Assembly (NCBI GenBank): GCA_019322475.1
Contig: JAHWIN010000006.1
Span: forward strand, 1 to 33,077
Direction: 5' to 3'
DNA from: Candidatus Woesearchaeota archaeon
GTDB taxonomy: Archaea > Nanobdellota > Nanobdellia > Woesearchaeales > JACPBV01
DNA: 33,077 nt
In this document: positions 15,942 to 23,869 of the stretch, piece after piece
How positions within the stretch are numbered: the stretch's first letter is position 1
Layout: the number at the start of each line of letters is the position of its first letter
Notes under the pieces: model-generated
What the model was told of the DNA's origin: nothing
What the model saw: only the letters and a program-made list of their open reading frames with translations
Database searches by the model: none
Made by a program: the position numbers and the translations under genes

Positions 15942-16892
15942 CTATCTGGTTTGCATTCCCTTTTGGCTACTAATTTCTTGGATGGCCTCAGAAAAATAGT
16001 CGACCATTTTATTTACTTCTTTATGATAAGGGTCTGTTGAGCCTTCTTTGCCCTGCTTCTTAACCCTTTCCAAAAACATATATAGGTCTGGTTCTGAAAA
16101 AGATTTTGCTGCAGATTTGAATTGCTTCTTTAACCCCTTCTTGTACCAGTTATTTATCATTTTTTTATGGCAGATGGAACGTACTACTTCGGTTGGATCT
16201 TCATTGTCGGTTATTACAGAATTTATGTAGCAAGAAAACATCAGTTTCCCCCTCCCCAAGGAGTCTCGTGTTCTTGAATAAACATCACCCATATCCTTCC
16301 AAAATTCATCCCTAAATCTAGCATTTTTGATGTGTGGATGTTCCTCGATTATCTTTAATCCTTCTTTAGCATACTCTATGACTCTGTCTCCAACTAGTTT
16401 TGCATTGTTGAAGTACTGTGCAGAGGGTATTCTTAATTTTTGTGCTGCGGCAGCCCGACCTACCCAATAGTTAACCTCTCTTTTAAGCTCAAGTGAGGCG
16501 TTCTTATAAGCTCTTACCATCTGACCATAGGAGTTATCATCATCTCCCTCCGGAATTTTTTTCTCTGCCCTTTCTCTAACAATTTCCCATTTGCTTATGT
16601 ATTGTTCAAGTGTGCTAAAATCGGGGTCTTCTAAGTTTTGGTCTTTTTTTGGATCGTAACGTATTCTATCTACCAGGGGTTTATATGCCAATGCATCCTT
16701 TATTGCATACTCTAAAGTGTCTGTTGCTTGCTTTGGTGATATAACTTCTTTCTTTGGAGGATTCATGGGCTCGTTCATCTGCTTAGTCGTATAATAAAAT
16801 GCAATGGTTGAAAGAACTGCAGTCCCCCAAACTAAAAGTTTTCCTCCCCACCCCATACTATCACCTTTTTTAGATTTATTATTCCCATCCAT
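15942..16892 (-). CDS. Membrane-anchored helical protein of unknown function
   Basis: A 316-residue protein that I do not recognise. After a short polar N-terminus (DGNNKSKKGDS) there is one hydrophobic segment, about residues 18-35 (LLVWGTAVLSTIAFYY). The rest is charged and mostly helical, with motifs such as YFNNAKLVGDRVIEYAKEGL and FWKDMGDVYSRTRDSLGRG. These recall tetratricopeptide-like repeats, but the match is weak. The ATG at 16892 has GGAAG 8 nt upstream; a TTG at 16898 is the alternative. It is the last of three closely spaced genes that share one promoter upstream of 17204. A membrane anchor plus helical repeats would suit a scaffold, which is inference. Confidence 0.7.
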   Translation of the reverse strand: MDGNNKSKKGDSMGWGGKLLVWGTAVLSTIAFYYTTKQMNEPMNPPKKEVISPKQATDTLEYAIKDALAYKPLVDRIRYDPKKDQNLEDPDFSTLEQYISKWEIVRERAEKKIPEGDDDNSYGQMVRAYKNASLELKREVNYWVGRAAAAQKLRIPSAQYFNNAKLVGDRVIEYAKEGLKIIEEHPHIKNARFRDEFWKDMGDVYSRTRDSLGRGKLMFSCYINSVITDNEDPTEVVRSICHKKMINNWYKKGLKKQFKSAAKSFSEPDLYMFLERVKKQGKEGSTDPYHKEVNKMVDYFSEAIQEISSQKGMQTR

Positions 16893-16910
16893 CTTCAAAA
16901 CTTCCTTTTT

Positions 16911-17060
16911 TTAGTCAAAGTCCAGAAACAGTTCATCCATCTCGTACGAGCTTATCTTTTTTTTGTTCAGTATCGCCATCTTGGGCTTCTTTCCGTGAGC
17001 CCCTCTTATCTCGTCAAACTCAAATTCATCATCAATCCTTGCCGGGTTTCCATCATCCAT
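16911..17060 (-). CDS. 49-residue acidic micro-protein
   Basis: An open frame of 49 codons starting with the ATG at 17058-17060. The protein begins MDDGNPARIDDEFEFDEIRG and ends KKISSYEMDELFLDFD. Both halves are strongly acidic, with a basic centre (HGKKPKMAILNKKK). GTGATC just before the ATG matches the SD complement. It lies 15 nt after the 42-residue gene and 18 nt before the membrane-protein ATG, so the three are probably one operon. No known family is apparent. Confidence 0.55.
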   Translation of the reverse strand: MDDGNPARIDDEFEFDEIRGAHGKKPKMAILNKKKISSYEMDELFLDFD

Positions 17061-17075
17061 ATTGATCACTTAAGA

Positions 17076-17204
17076 TTATTCTCCTATGAATCCTAATTTT
17101 TCATATTCCCTTAGCTTTTCAACTTCTTTTCTTATCAGCTTTCTTTTTTCTTCGCTTACCTTCCTGTCATCCTCTTTGCTTTCCAGTGTTTCCAAAAGGC
17201 TCAT
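17076..17204 (-). CDS. 42-residue charged coiled-coil micro-protein
   Basis: An open frame of 42 codons from the ATG at 17204 to TAA. The sequence starts MSLLETLESKEDDRK and continues with EEKRKLIRKEVEKLREYEKL, an alternating Lys/Glu helix likely to form a coiled coil, ending GFIGE. AAGGT lies 4 nt before the ATG. A strong TATA box (minus-strand GATTTATATAG) is about 35 bp upstream. It is the first gene of the three-gene operon. Function unknown. Confidence 0.55.
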   Translation of the reverse strand: MSLLETLESKEDDRKVSEEKRKLIRKEVEKLREYEKLGFIGE

Positions 17205-17226
17205 TTTTACCTTAAAACAGTAAGAA

Positions 17227-17253
17227 ATAGCTACTATATAAATCTTTTGTTTT
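17227..17253 (-). promoter_or_regulatory. Promoter of the three-gene operon, nearly identical to the MNT/HEPN promoter
   Basis: On the plus strand the core reads CTACTATATAAATCTTTTG. The 27-bp stretch matches 12792-12818 at 25 of 27 positions. It contains the TATA element (TTTATATA on the minus strand), about 36 bp from the ATG at 17204, which leaves room for a short leader. Confidence 0.6.
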
Positions 17254-17276
17254 TGTTGTTATTTTAAAGTAGTAAC

Positions 17277-17588
17277 CTACTTCAAGACAATCCTGGTATA
17301 CTTTTTGCAGTCGAGACAGTATATTATCAGTTTTCCATCTTTAGTCCTTGTCCTGCAGTTCAGTCCTGGGATAAGTACGCCGTAGCAGTTCCTGCATAGC
17401 TGCCTCTTTATCGTTCTTGGAAGCTTTATCTTGTGCTTCATGTAAAGATACCTTATCTTCTTAGAATATGTTTTAGAAAGCCTTTTGTCTCCTTCCTTAT
17501 AGAGCATTTTAGATTTCTTCAAGAGCTCTGGTATAAGGGATTCGGCCTTTTTCCTTGCCTCGATCTTCTTAGCTATCCTTCTTCTCAT
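17277..17588 (-). CDS. rnp4: RNase P protein component 4 (Rpp21/Rpr2)
   Basis: One of the archaeal RNase P proteins that help the RNA subunit remove 5' leaders from pre-tRNA. The protein has 103 aa. A basic helical N-terminal half (RRRIAKKIEARKKAE, then KIRYLYMKHKIKLPRTIKR) contacts its partner Rnp3 in known structures. The C-terminal zinc ribbon has C65-x2-C68 and C91-x2-C94, with the conserved LNCRTRT between. A GAGGATC SD site precedes the ATG. It is divergent from the XRE regulator gene. Confidence 0.93.
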   Translation of the reverse strand: MRRRIAKKIEARKKAESLIPELLKKSKMLYKEGDKRLSKTYSKKIRYLYMKHKIKLPRTIKRQLCRNCYGVLIPGLNCRTRTKDGKLIIYCLDCKKYTRIVLK

Positions 17589-17657
17589 TTCAATGATCCT
17601 CTACCTATAGGCATAATAAGAGTCCAGCCAATAAAAACCTTACTATTCAGGATATAT

Positions 17658-17673
17658 GTAAAATATTGTTTAC
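17658..17673. promoter_or_regulatory. Palindromic operator candidate upstream of the XRE gene
   Basis: GTAAA-ATATTG-TTTAC is a perfect 5-bp inverted repeat with a 6-nt spacer. It ends 13 bp before the TATA box TTTATATA (17686-17693) of the helix-turn-helix gene, a position where activators or autoregulators bind. Confidence 0.45.
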
Positions 17674-17718
17674 AAAATAGAAATATTTATATATTAAAAG
17701 TAAAATAGATTATACATT

Positions 17719-17916
17719 ATGAAAAACAATCTAAAAAAATACCGAAAGATGCTTAAGCTGAGGCAGGAAGACCTTGCAAAAAGCCTCAACACTACAAGGC
17801 AGACTATAAACTCGATAGAGCTGGGAAAACACAACCCTGGATTAAGGCTGGCTTTTAAGATAGCTAAAGAATTTAACTGCAGCATCGAAGAGCTGTTCTT
17901 TTATGATGATGCTTGA
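17719..17916 (+). CDS. XRE/Cro-family helix-turn-helix regulator
   Basis: A 65-residue single-domain DNA-binding protein. The HTH covers about residues 4-58, with the LRQEDLAKSLNTTRQTINSIE recognition region and the usual end CSIEELFFY. Short stand-alone XRE proteins of this type regulate nearby genes or themselves; the target here is unknown. The TATA box is centred 29 bp from the ATG and no SD is seen, so the mRNA is probably leaderless. An inverted repeat lies just upstream. Confidence 0.9.
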   Translation: MKNNLKKYRKMLKLRQEDLAKSLNTTRQTINSIELGKHNPGLRLAFKIAKEFNCSIEELFFYDDA

Positions 17917-17933
17917 TCCTTTTTTATCGGCAT

Positions 17934-18569
17934 TCAATATCCATATTTTCCTTTTAAAGGCACAAAAAGAAACGTTCCTAACGATCTCCGGCTAAGGCCT
18001 GACCTTGTCTTTGTTATCTTAAGCATGTCCTGCCCGAATACAAGGGAGCCGACAGGAATCACCATTATCCCTCCCATCCTAAGCTGCTCAACTAAAGGAT
18101 GAGGGACTCGTGGGCAAGCCGCAGTTACTATGCACCTGTCATAAGGAGCCTCTTTCTTATAGCCTTTGGAGCCGTCAACATTGAGCACTTTTACGTTTCT
18201 TAGCCCTGCCTTTCTTATATTGTTTTTAGCGAGCTCTGCCAGCTCAGGGATTATCTCTGTAGTTATAACCCTGCCTTTTTTTCCTACTATCCTTGCTATC
18301 AGCGCAGCCTGCCATCCTGAGCCTGAGCCTACCTCAAGGACCTTGTTGCCTTCTTCTAACCCTAAAGCCTGGGTCATAACCATGGCTGTTGAAGGCTGGG
18401 ATATGGTCTGGCTTTTGCCTATCGGAAGAGGGTAATCATGATATGCTTCGCCCCTGAACCGCTCTTCGACAAACAGCTCCCTTGGAACTTCAGCGAATGC
18501 CTTCAGAAGCCTTTCATCTTTTATTATCCCTGTTCTTTTCCAGTAGCCTACTAGATTTTTGACGTCCAT
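17934..18569 (-). CDS. pcm: Protein-L-isoaspartate O-methyltransferase
   Basis: Methylates isoaspartyl residues in damaged proteins using S-adenosylmethionine, starting their repair. The protein has 211 aa from this start. It shows LLKAFAEVPRELFV, the substrate-site segment QTISQPSTAMVMTQAL, the SAM-binding motif LEVGSGSGWQAALIA and PYDRCIVTAACPRVPHPL, all typical for the family. The ATG at 18569 is preferred because the TATA-like ATTTAAAG (18590-18597) is centred 25 bp away; the ATG at 18575 would add two residues. It is divergent from ppsA and convergent with the XRE gene. Confidence 0.94.
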   Translation of the reverse strand: MDVKNLVGYWKRTGIIKDERLLKAFAEVPRELFVEERFRGEAYHDYPLPIGKSQTISQPSTAMVMTQALGLEEGNKVLEVGSGSGWQAALIARIVGKKGRVITTEIIPELAELAKNNIRKAGLRNVKVLNVDGSKGYKKEAPYDRCIVTAACPRVPHPLVEQLRMGGIMVIPVGSLVFGQDMLKITKTRSGLSRRSLGTFLFVPLKGKYGY

Positions 18570-18679
18570 GAGCATCCTTAGATTATATTCTTTAAATCTT
18601 TTTGGTTTAAGAGGTGAATTTCAAAAACAAAATCTTTATATACAATCTAAAAAGATAAAGACCAAAAAGAGGTGTTTAG

Positions 18680-21079
18680 ATGGATAGAAAGGACAGGTTT
18701 ATTCTATGGTTTGATGAGGTAGGGATAAAAGATGTTCCGTTTGTAGGGGGAAAAAATGCTTCTCTTGGGGAGATGTACAGCAGCCTGGCCAAAAAAGGGG
18801 TAAGTGTTCCTGCCGGCTTTGCGATAACTGCTGCTGCTTACAGATATTTTCTGGAAGAGGAGCATATCAAAGAAGAGCTGAAGGAAACATTCAGGAAATA
18901 TGACATCAGGAACATAAAAAAACTGGCTGAGGCAGGGCATGAAGCCAGGCAGCTTATCTTACGGGCAGAGCTTCCTCCTGCATTAAGGATGTCCATTACG
19001 GATGCCTACAGGAAACTCTGCAGGAAGTACGGAAAAAATACAGATGTCGCTGTAAGGAGCAGCGCCACTGCTGAAGACCTTCCGGATGCCTCTTTTGCAG
19101 GGCAGCAGGAAACCTACCTTAATATAAAGGGGGAGCACGCATTGGCAGAAGCCTGCAAAAGGTGCTTTGCCTCGCTTTTCACCAACAGGGCAATCCATTA
19201 CAGGGCTGACAAAGGGTTTGACCATTTTAAGGTAGCGTTAAGCATAGGGGTCCAGAAGATGGCAAGAAGCGATTTGGCTTCGAGCGGCGTGATGTTCTCT
19301 ATAGACACAGAGACAGGCTTCAGGGATGCTGTCCTTATCAACTCAATATACGGCTTAGGGGAAAACATAGTCCAGGGAAAGGTAAACCCTGATGAATATT
19401 ATGTCTTCAAGCCTGCGCTTAAGAAAGGATACAATCCGATAATAAGCAAGACCCTGGGTGAGAAGAGCATCAGGATGATATATTCTACAGAAGGCTCCAA
19501 AGAAACTACAAAGAACATCCCTGTCCCTGAAGAAGAGAGAAGAAAGTTTGCCCTTGACGACAAGGAGATACTCCAGCTTGCAAGATGGGCCTGCACTATA
19601 GAGGACCATTACGGAAAGCCGATGGATATGGAATGGGCAAAGGACGGCAGGACAGGAAAAATGTTTATAGTTCAGGCAAGGCCTGAAACAGTGCAGAGCC
19701 AGAAAGACCTGAATGTCCTGGAGGAATACAGGATCGAGAAAAGAGGAAAAATACTTGCTGAAGGAAAAAGCGTAGGGTCTAAGATCGGCCAGGGAATGGC
19801 CCAGGTGATAAAAAGCGCACATGAGATAGACAGGTTCAAGCCGGGCAATGTCCTTGTAACAGACTCTACAGACCCTGACTGGGAGCCTGTCATGAGGATA
19901 GCGTCTGCCATAGTGACAAATAAAGGGGGAAGGACATGCCATTCAGCCATAGTCAGCAGGGAACTCGGTCTCCCATGCATAGTAGGGACCAATGATGCTA
20001 CATCTGCGATAAAAGACGGCCAGAGAGTGACTGTAAGCTGCGCAGAAGGTGAAGCAGGCTTTATCTATGAGGGATATGTGCCGTTTAAGGTAGAGAAACA
20101 TAACCTTAAGAACCTTAAGAGGCCCAGGACAAAGGTGATGATGAACGTGGGAAATCCTGAGCAGGCATTTGAGTTCTCTTTTATACCGAATGACGGCGTT
20201 GGCCTAGCCAGGGAAGAGTTTATCATCAATGAATACATAAAGATACACCCAAGGGCGCTGATGCACTTTAACCTTGTAAAGGATAAAAAAGCAAAAGAAA
20301 AGATAGAGGAACTGACAAGGGGCTATAAGGACAAGAGACAGTTCTTTATAGACAAGCTGGCTTACGGCGTAGCTACAATTGCAGCAGCATTCTACCCAAA
20401 AGATGTGATAGTGAGGATGAGCGATTTTAAAAGCAACGAATACGCCAACCTTATAGGTGGCAGCGCATTTGAGCCTGAAGAAAGAAATCCAATGATTGGA
20501 TGGAGAGGGGCCTCAAGATATTACTCAAAAGCCTACAAGGAGGCATTTGCCCTTGAATGCAAAGCCATGAAAAAAGTCAGGGAAGAGATGGGGTTAAGGA
20601 ACGTTAAGCTGATGATCCCTTTCTGCAGGACTGTTGAAGAGGGAAAGAAGGTCATTAAGGAGATGGAAAAGAACGGCCTGAAGAGAGGTGTAAAAGGGCT
20701 GCAGGTCTATGTGATGTGCGAGATACCATCCAATGTGATACTTGCAGATGAATTCTCCAAGGTATTTGACGGGTTTTCCATAGGCACAAATGACCTTACC
20801 CAGCTGACATTAGGGCTGGACAGGGACAGCGAGCTGGTAAGCCACGTTTATGACGAAAGAAATGATGCTGTAAAGGCGTTGGTGGCTTCTGTCATACACA
20901 AGGCAAAGGCAAACCGAAGAAAGATAGGCATCTGCGGAGACGCTCCCAGCACCTTTGATGATTTTGCAGGATTTCTTGTAGAATGCGGGATAGACAGCAT
21001 AAGCTTAAGCCCTGACGCTGTGATCAAGACTACATTAGTCATCCTTAGCAAGGAGAAGAAGCTGAAGAATAAAAAGTAA
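18680..21079 (+). CDS. ppsA: Phosphoenolpyruvate synthase
   Basis: Makes PEP from pyruvate, ATP and water, the entry to gluconeogenesis, and in some archaea also runs in the glycolytic direction. Length is 799 aa, against about 790 for typical enzymes. The N-terminal ATP-grasp domain begins with VGGKNASLGEM and contains AVRSSATAEDLPDASFAGQQE. The swivelling phosphohistidine domain has GGRTCHSAIVSRELG with His421. The C-terminal barrel has IGTNDLTQLTLGLDRDS and CGDAPS with catalytic Cys752. The start is set by GGTG 5 nt before the ATG, and a TATA box CTTTATATAC is near 18632-18641. Confidence 0.97.
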   Translation: MDRKDRFILWFDEVGIKDVPFVGGKNASLGEMYSSLAKKGVSVPAGFAITAAAYRYFLEEEHIKEELKETFRKYDIRNIKKLAEAGHEARQLILRAELPPALRMSITDAYRKLCRKYGKNTDVAVRSSATAEDLPDASFAGQQETYLNIKGEHALAEACKRCFASLFTNRAIHYRADKGFDHFKVALSIGVQKMARSDLASSGVMFSIDTETGFRDAVLINSIYGLGENIVQGKVNPDEYYVFKPALKKGYNPIISKTLGEKSIRMIYSTEGSKETTKNIPVPEEERRKFALDDKEILQLARWACTIEDHYGKPMDMEWAKDGRTGKMFIVQARPETVQSQKDLNVLEEYRIEKRGKILAEGKSVGSKIGQGMAQVIKSAHEIDRFKPGNVLVTDSTDPDWEPVMRIASAIVTNKGGRTCHSAIVSRELGLPCIVGTNDATSAIKDGQRVTVSCAEGEAGFIYEGYVPFKVEKHNLKNLKRPRTKVMMNVGNPEQAFEFSFIPNDGVGLAREEFIINEYIKIHPRALMHFNLVKDKKAKEKIEELTRGYKDKRQFFIDKLAYGVATIAAAFYPKDVIVRMSDFKSNEYANLIGGSAFEPEERNPMIGWRGASRYYSKAYKEAFALECKAMKKVREEMGLRNVKLMIPFCRTVEEGKKVIKEMEKNGLKRGVKGLQVYVMCEIPSNVILADEFSKVFDGFSIGTNDLTQLTLGLDRDSELVSHVYDERNDAVKALVASVIHKAKANRRKIGICGDAPSTFDDFAGFLVECGIDSISLSPDAVIKTTLVILSKEKKLKNKK

Positions 21080-21095
21080 GCTATATCTGCTATAG

Positions 21096-21218
21096 GTTAG
21101 GAGCATCATAGCACACCAATACGGGAAGATAGACGACAAGACAGTCTTTACGGCTATAACAAAAGAGCTGGGAAAAGATGCTGCTGAGCTTATCATGGCA
21201 GCCAAAAAGAATTTATAA
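21096..21218 (+). pseudogene. C-terminal remnant of a HepT/DUF86 HEPN toxin
   Basis: A frame open from just after the TAG at 21093-21095 to TAA at 21218 encodes VRSIIAHQYGKIDDKTVFTA and then ITKELGKDAAELIMAAKKNL. RSIIAHQY is the R-x4-H-x-Y active-site motif of HepT toxins (type VII toxin-antitoxin systems), and the residues after it follow the DUF86 pattern. There is no start codon and the N-terminal two thirds are absent. No nucleotidyltransferase partner is next to it. It is most likely the decayed end of a former toxin gene. Confidence 0.6.
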
Positions 21219-21291
21219 CTTAGTTAAGGCAATCTTATGGCCCATATAACCTCCAGTCACCTTTAAATATCTGCCCTGTTTCTTATGCCAT

Positions 21292-21852
21292 ATGGAGCTT
21301 TACGAGCCTGCAGAGGACTCTTTCCTTCTGAAAGAGCATGTAAAGAAGCATGCAAAAGGCATAGTTTTAGACATGGGAACAGGAACAGGGATACTGGCAG
21401 AGGAGGCTGCCCTTTCCAAAAAAACAGTAAAGGTCTTTGGAGTAGATATAAACGAAGAGGCGATAAAACACTGCATCAGAAACCAGAAAAGCAGGAAGAT
21501 AACCTTTGCTATGTCTGACATGTTCAGGCTTTTTAAGTTCGACAAAAGGTACAAGAAGATCAAGTTTGACACCATAATATTCAACCCCCCTTACCTGCCT
21601 GAAGACAAAAAGACAAAGGACATAGCATTGGATGGGGGAAAGAAAGGCTATGAGCTTATCTGCAGGTTCCTGCATGAGTGTGAATACTTTCTAAGGCCAA
21701 AAGGAAAGATACTGCTTCTTTTCTCTTCACTGACAGGAAAAGACAAGCTCGACAACTTCCTTTCAAGAAACAGGTGGAGGTTTAAGCTTCTGGACAAAGA
21801 GCATATATTCTTTGAAGACCTTTTTGTTTATATGATAGAAAAAGAAGGTTAG
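21292..21852 (+). CDS. HemK/Mtq2-like glutamine-N5 methyltransferase
   Basis: A 186-residue SAM-dependent methyltransferase. The start MELYEPAEDSFLL, the SAM motif LDMGTGTGILAEEA (about 26-39) and the catalytic IIFNPPYLP mark the archaeal/eukaryal Mtq2 branch, which methylates the GGQ glutamine of release factor aRF1, usually with Trm112 as partner. Trm112 is not in the window. The TATA box TTTAAAT is centred 27 bp upstream of the ATG, so the mRNA is probably leaderless. Other small-molecule or RNA targets are possible. Confidence 0.85.
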   Translation: MELYEPAEDSFLLKEHVKKHAKGIVLDMGTGTGILAEEAALSKKTVKVFGVDINEEAIKHCIRNQKSRKITFAMSDMFRLFKFDKRYKKIKFDTIIFNPPYLPEDKKTKDIALDGGKKGYELICRFLHECEYFLRPKGKILLLFSSLTGKDKLDNFLSRNRWRFKLLDKEHIFFEDLFVYMIEKEG

Positions 21853-21923
21853 CTGCTGGAAGATATTGCATCTGCGCATCCCAACAAAAACATTTATATC
21901 TTAACAGATTTGGTCTACATGAT

Positions 21924-22553
21924 ATGCCTACACTAAAGCAGGTAAAGAACATAAAATACTTTACAAAGGGCCACAGGGGAATCCTGTATATAGGCGACTA
22001 CAAGGACAGGAAGGTAGTCATAAAGACAAAAAGAGAGGATTCTGAAGCCCGGGAAAGGATAAGAAACGAGATCGATCACCTTATCATCCTGAACAGAAAA
22101 GGCATAGGGCCGAAGCTGTATTTCCATGATAAGGGATGCACTTATTTTGCCTATGAATATATAGACGGGCCTTTTTTCCCCATATTCCTTGAGCATTGCA
22201 CAAAAAAGAACAAGAACCTCATCAAGAGGATAATAAGGAATATAGCCGTCCAGTGCTTCAGGATGGACAAGCTAAAGATAAGCAAGGAGGAGATGCACCA
22301 CCCCTATAAGCACATAATAATAGAAAAAAAGGCAAAAAAGCCTGTTTTGGTAGATTTTGAGAGGTGCCATAAGTCTGAAGAGCCTAAAAATGTAACTCAG
22401 TTCTGCTCTTACCTTATCTCTGACTTTATCCTCAAGCTGTTGAAAGAGAAAGGGACAAGGATAAGCAAGGCTAAGATGATAAAGGCTGCAAAAAAGTACA
22501 GGAAAAGTATAAGCAAGAAAAATCTAGAAAATATCCTGTCTTTGGTAAGATGA
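21924..22553 (+). CDS. Atypical Ser/Thr protein kinase-like protein (RIO/Bud32-related)
   Basis: A 209-residue protein resembling archaeal putative kinases of the COG2112 type. It has a short glycine-poor P-loop (GHRGILYIG, 16-24), the ATP-binding lysine K34 in VVIKTKRE, a hinge-like YEYIDGPFF, and KPVLVDFERCH near 139-149, where D144 takes the place of the DFG aspartate. The usual HRD loop is replaced by HHPYKHIII. Activity may be as a kinase or an ATPase, as in RIO proteins. The TATA box (21893-21900) is 28 bp from the ATG. The stop overlaps the MGMT ATG by 4 bp, so the two are co-translated. Confidence 0.75.
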   Translation: MPTLKQVKNIKYFTKGHRGILYIGDYKDRKVVIKTKREDSEARERIRNEIDHLIILNRKGIGPKLYFHDKGCTYFAYEYIDGPFFPIFLEHCTKKNKNLIKRIIRNIAVQCFRMDKLKISKEEMHHPYKHIIIEKKAKKPVLVDFERCHKSEEPKNVTQFCSYLISDFILKLLKEKGTRISKAKMIKAAKKYRKSISKKNLENILSLVR

Positions 22554-22852
22554 GCTTTAAGGAAAAGGTTTGGGAGCTGGCAAAAAAGATACCTAAAGGA
22601 AAGGTTACTACATATGCTGAGATAGCAAGGGAGCTGGACTCAAAAGCCTACAGGGCAGTTGGAACTGCATTAAGAAAAAACCCTTTTGCTCCAAAGGTGC
22701 CCTGCCACAGGGTCATAAACTCCTCAGGCTTTATAGGAAATTACAGCAAAGGAATAAGCAAAAAGGCAAAACTCCTAACGTCAGAAGGGATAAGAATTTC
22801 TAAGGGCAGGAAAGTTCTGGATCTTAAGAAGCATATGTTCACTTTCAGCTAG
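22550..22852 (+). CDS. ogt: Single-domain O6-methylguanine-DNA methyltransferase
   Basis: Repairs O6-alkylguanine by moving the alkyl group to its own cysteine. The 100-residue protein has only the C-terminal active domain: VTTYAEIARELDSKAYRAVGTAL, with R35 as the likely DNA-intercalating arginine, then PCHRV with reactive C52. Cys is kept, so this is not an alkyltransferase-like protein, in which Cys is replaced by Trp. Most archaeal MGMTs have about 150-175 aa with an extra N-terminal domain that is absent here. It overlaps the kinase-like gene by ATGA. Confidence 0.9.
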   Translation: MSFKEKVWELAKKIPKGKVTTYAEIARELDSKAYRAVGTALRKNPFAPKVPCHRVINSSGFIGNYSKGISKKAKLLTSEGIRISKGRKVLDLKKHMFTFS

Positions 22853-22915
22853 GCTCTGGCAGCATAATGCAAAAGTTATTAAAAAATAGGGATTTATCAA
22901 AAGCTGTGAACGTAC

Positions 22916-23869
22916 ATGGATGAGCTGCCTTTTGAGAAACTAAAAAAGAAGGTACTGATAAAGAAAGATTCTATAGGCAGCTATGGAAGCAGGCCTGAAA
23001 AAAGGAAGACAGAAGACCTGCTGAACTATGGCATAGTGAATATAGACAAGCCAAGAGGCCCTACATCCCACCAGGTAAGTGATTACGTAAAATCAATATT
23101 AGGGATAAGCAAGGCAGGCCACAGCGGGACATTAGACCCCCATGTTACAGGCGTTCTTCCTGTGGCTTTGGGGAGGGCGACAAGGATAGTGCAGGCCCTG
23201 CTTCCTGCAGGCAAGGAATATATAACACTGATGCACATCCACAAGCCCCTTTCTGAGGAGCGCATAAAAAAGGCTATGGGCCAGTTCAAGGGAAAGATAA
23301 TGCAAAAGCCCCCTATAAAGAGTGCAGTAAGAAGGGTAGAGAGAGCAAGGAAGATATACTATATAGATATCATGGAGATCGACGGGCAGGATATCCTTTT
23401 CAAAGTGGGATGCCAGGCAGGCACGTATATAAGAAAATTATGCCATGACATCGGGATAAAGCTCGGCTGCGGAGCGCACATGGCAGAGCTGAGGAGGACA
23501 AAGGCAGCTTCTTTTGACGAGTCTACAGCATTTATGATGCAGGACCTTACAGATGCCTTTTATTATTACAAGGAAGAAAACAATGACAAGTTCCTGAGAA
23601 AAGTGATACAGCCTATGGAGAATGCAGTAAGCCATCTTCCAAAGGTCTGGGTACTGGACAGCTCGATAGGGCCCTTAAGCCATGGAAGAGACTTAGCTAT
23701 TCCCGGCATAAGCAGGCTATGCTCAGGGATAAAAAAGGATGATACTGTGGCTGTGATGACATTGAAAGATGAGCTTATAGCATTAGGGGCATCTATGATG
23801 GGCTCAAAAGAAATCATGGACAAGGCTAAGGGCATAGCTGTAAGGACAGACAAGGTATTTATATCCTAA
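22916..23869 (+). CDS. cbf5: tRNA/rRNA pseudouridine synthase Cbf5 (H/ACA RNP)
   Basis: Catalytic subunit of the H/ACA guide RNP. It also makes pseudouridine 55 in archaeal tRNA. The protein has 317 aa. The N-terminal extension ends with NIDKPRGPTSHQVSDYV. The catalytic loop HSGTLDPHVTGVLPVALGRAT has Asp74. The segment CQAGTYIRKLCHDIG follows, and a C-terminal PUA domain covers about 240-312. The ATG at 22916 lacks a strong SD. It is preceded by an A+T-rich stretch with a possible TATA (TTATTAAAAAAT). Its end overlaps the convergent chorismate mutase gene by 4 bp. Confidence 0.95.
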   Translation: MDELPFEKLKKKVLIKKDSIGSYGSRPEKRKTEDLLNYGIVNIDKPRGPTSHQVSDYVKSILGISKAGHSGTLDPHVTGVLPVALGRATRIVQALLPAGKEYITLMHIHKPLSEERIKKAMGQFKGKIMQKPPIKSAVRRVERARKIYYIDIMEIDGQDILFKVGCQAGTYIRKLCHDIGIKLGCGAHMAELRRTKAASFDESTAFMMQDLTDAFYYYKEENNDKFLRKVIQPMENAVSHLPKVWVLDSSIGPLSHGRDLAIPGISRLCSGIKKDDTVAVMTLKDELIALGASMMGSKEIMDKAKGIAVRTDKVFIS

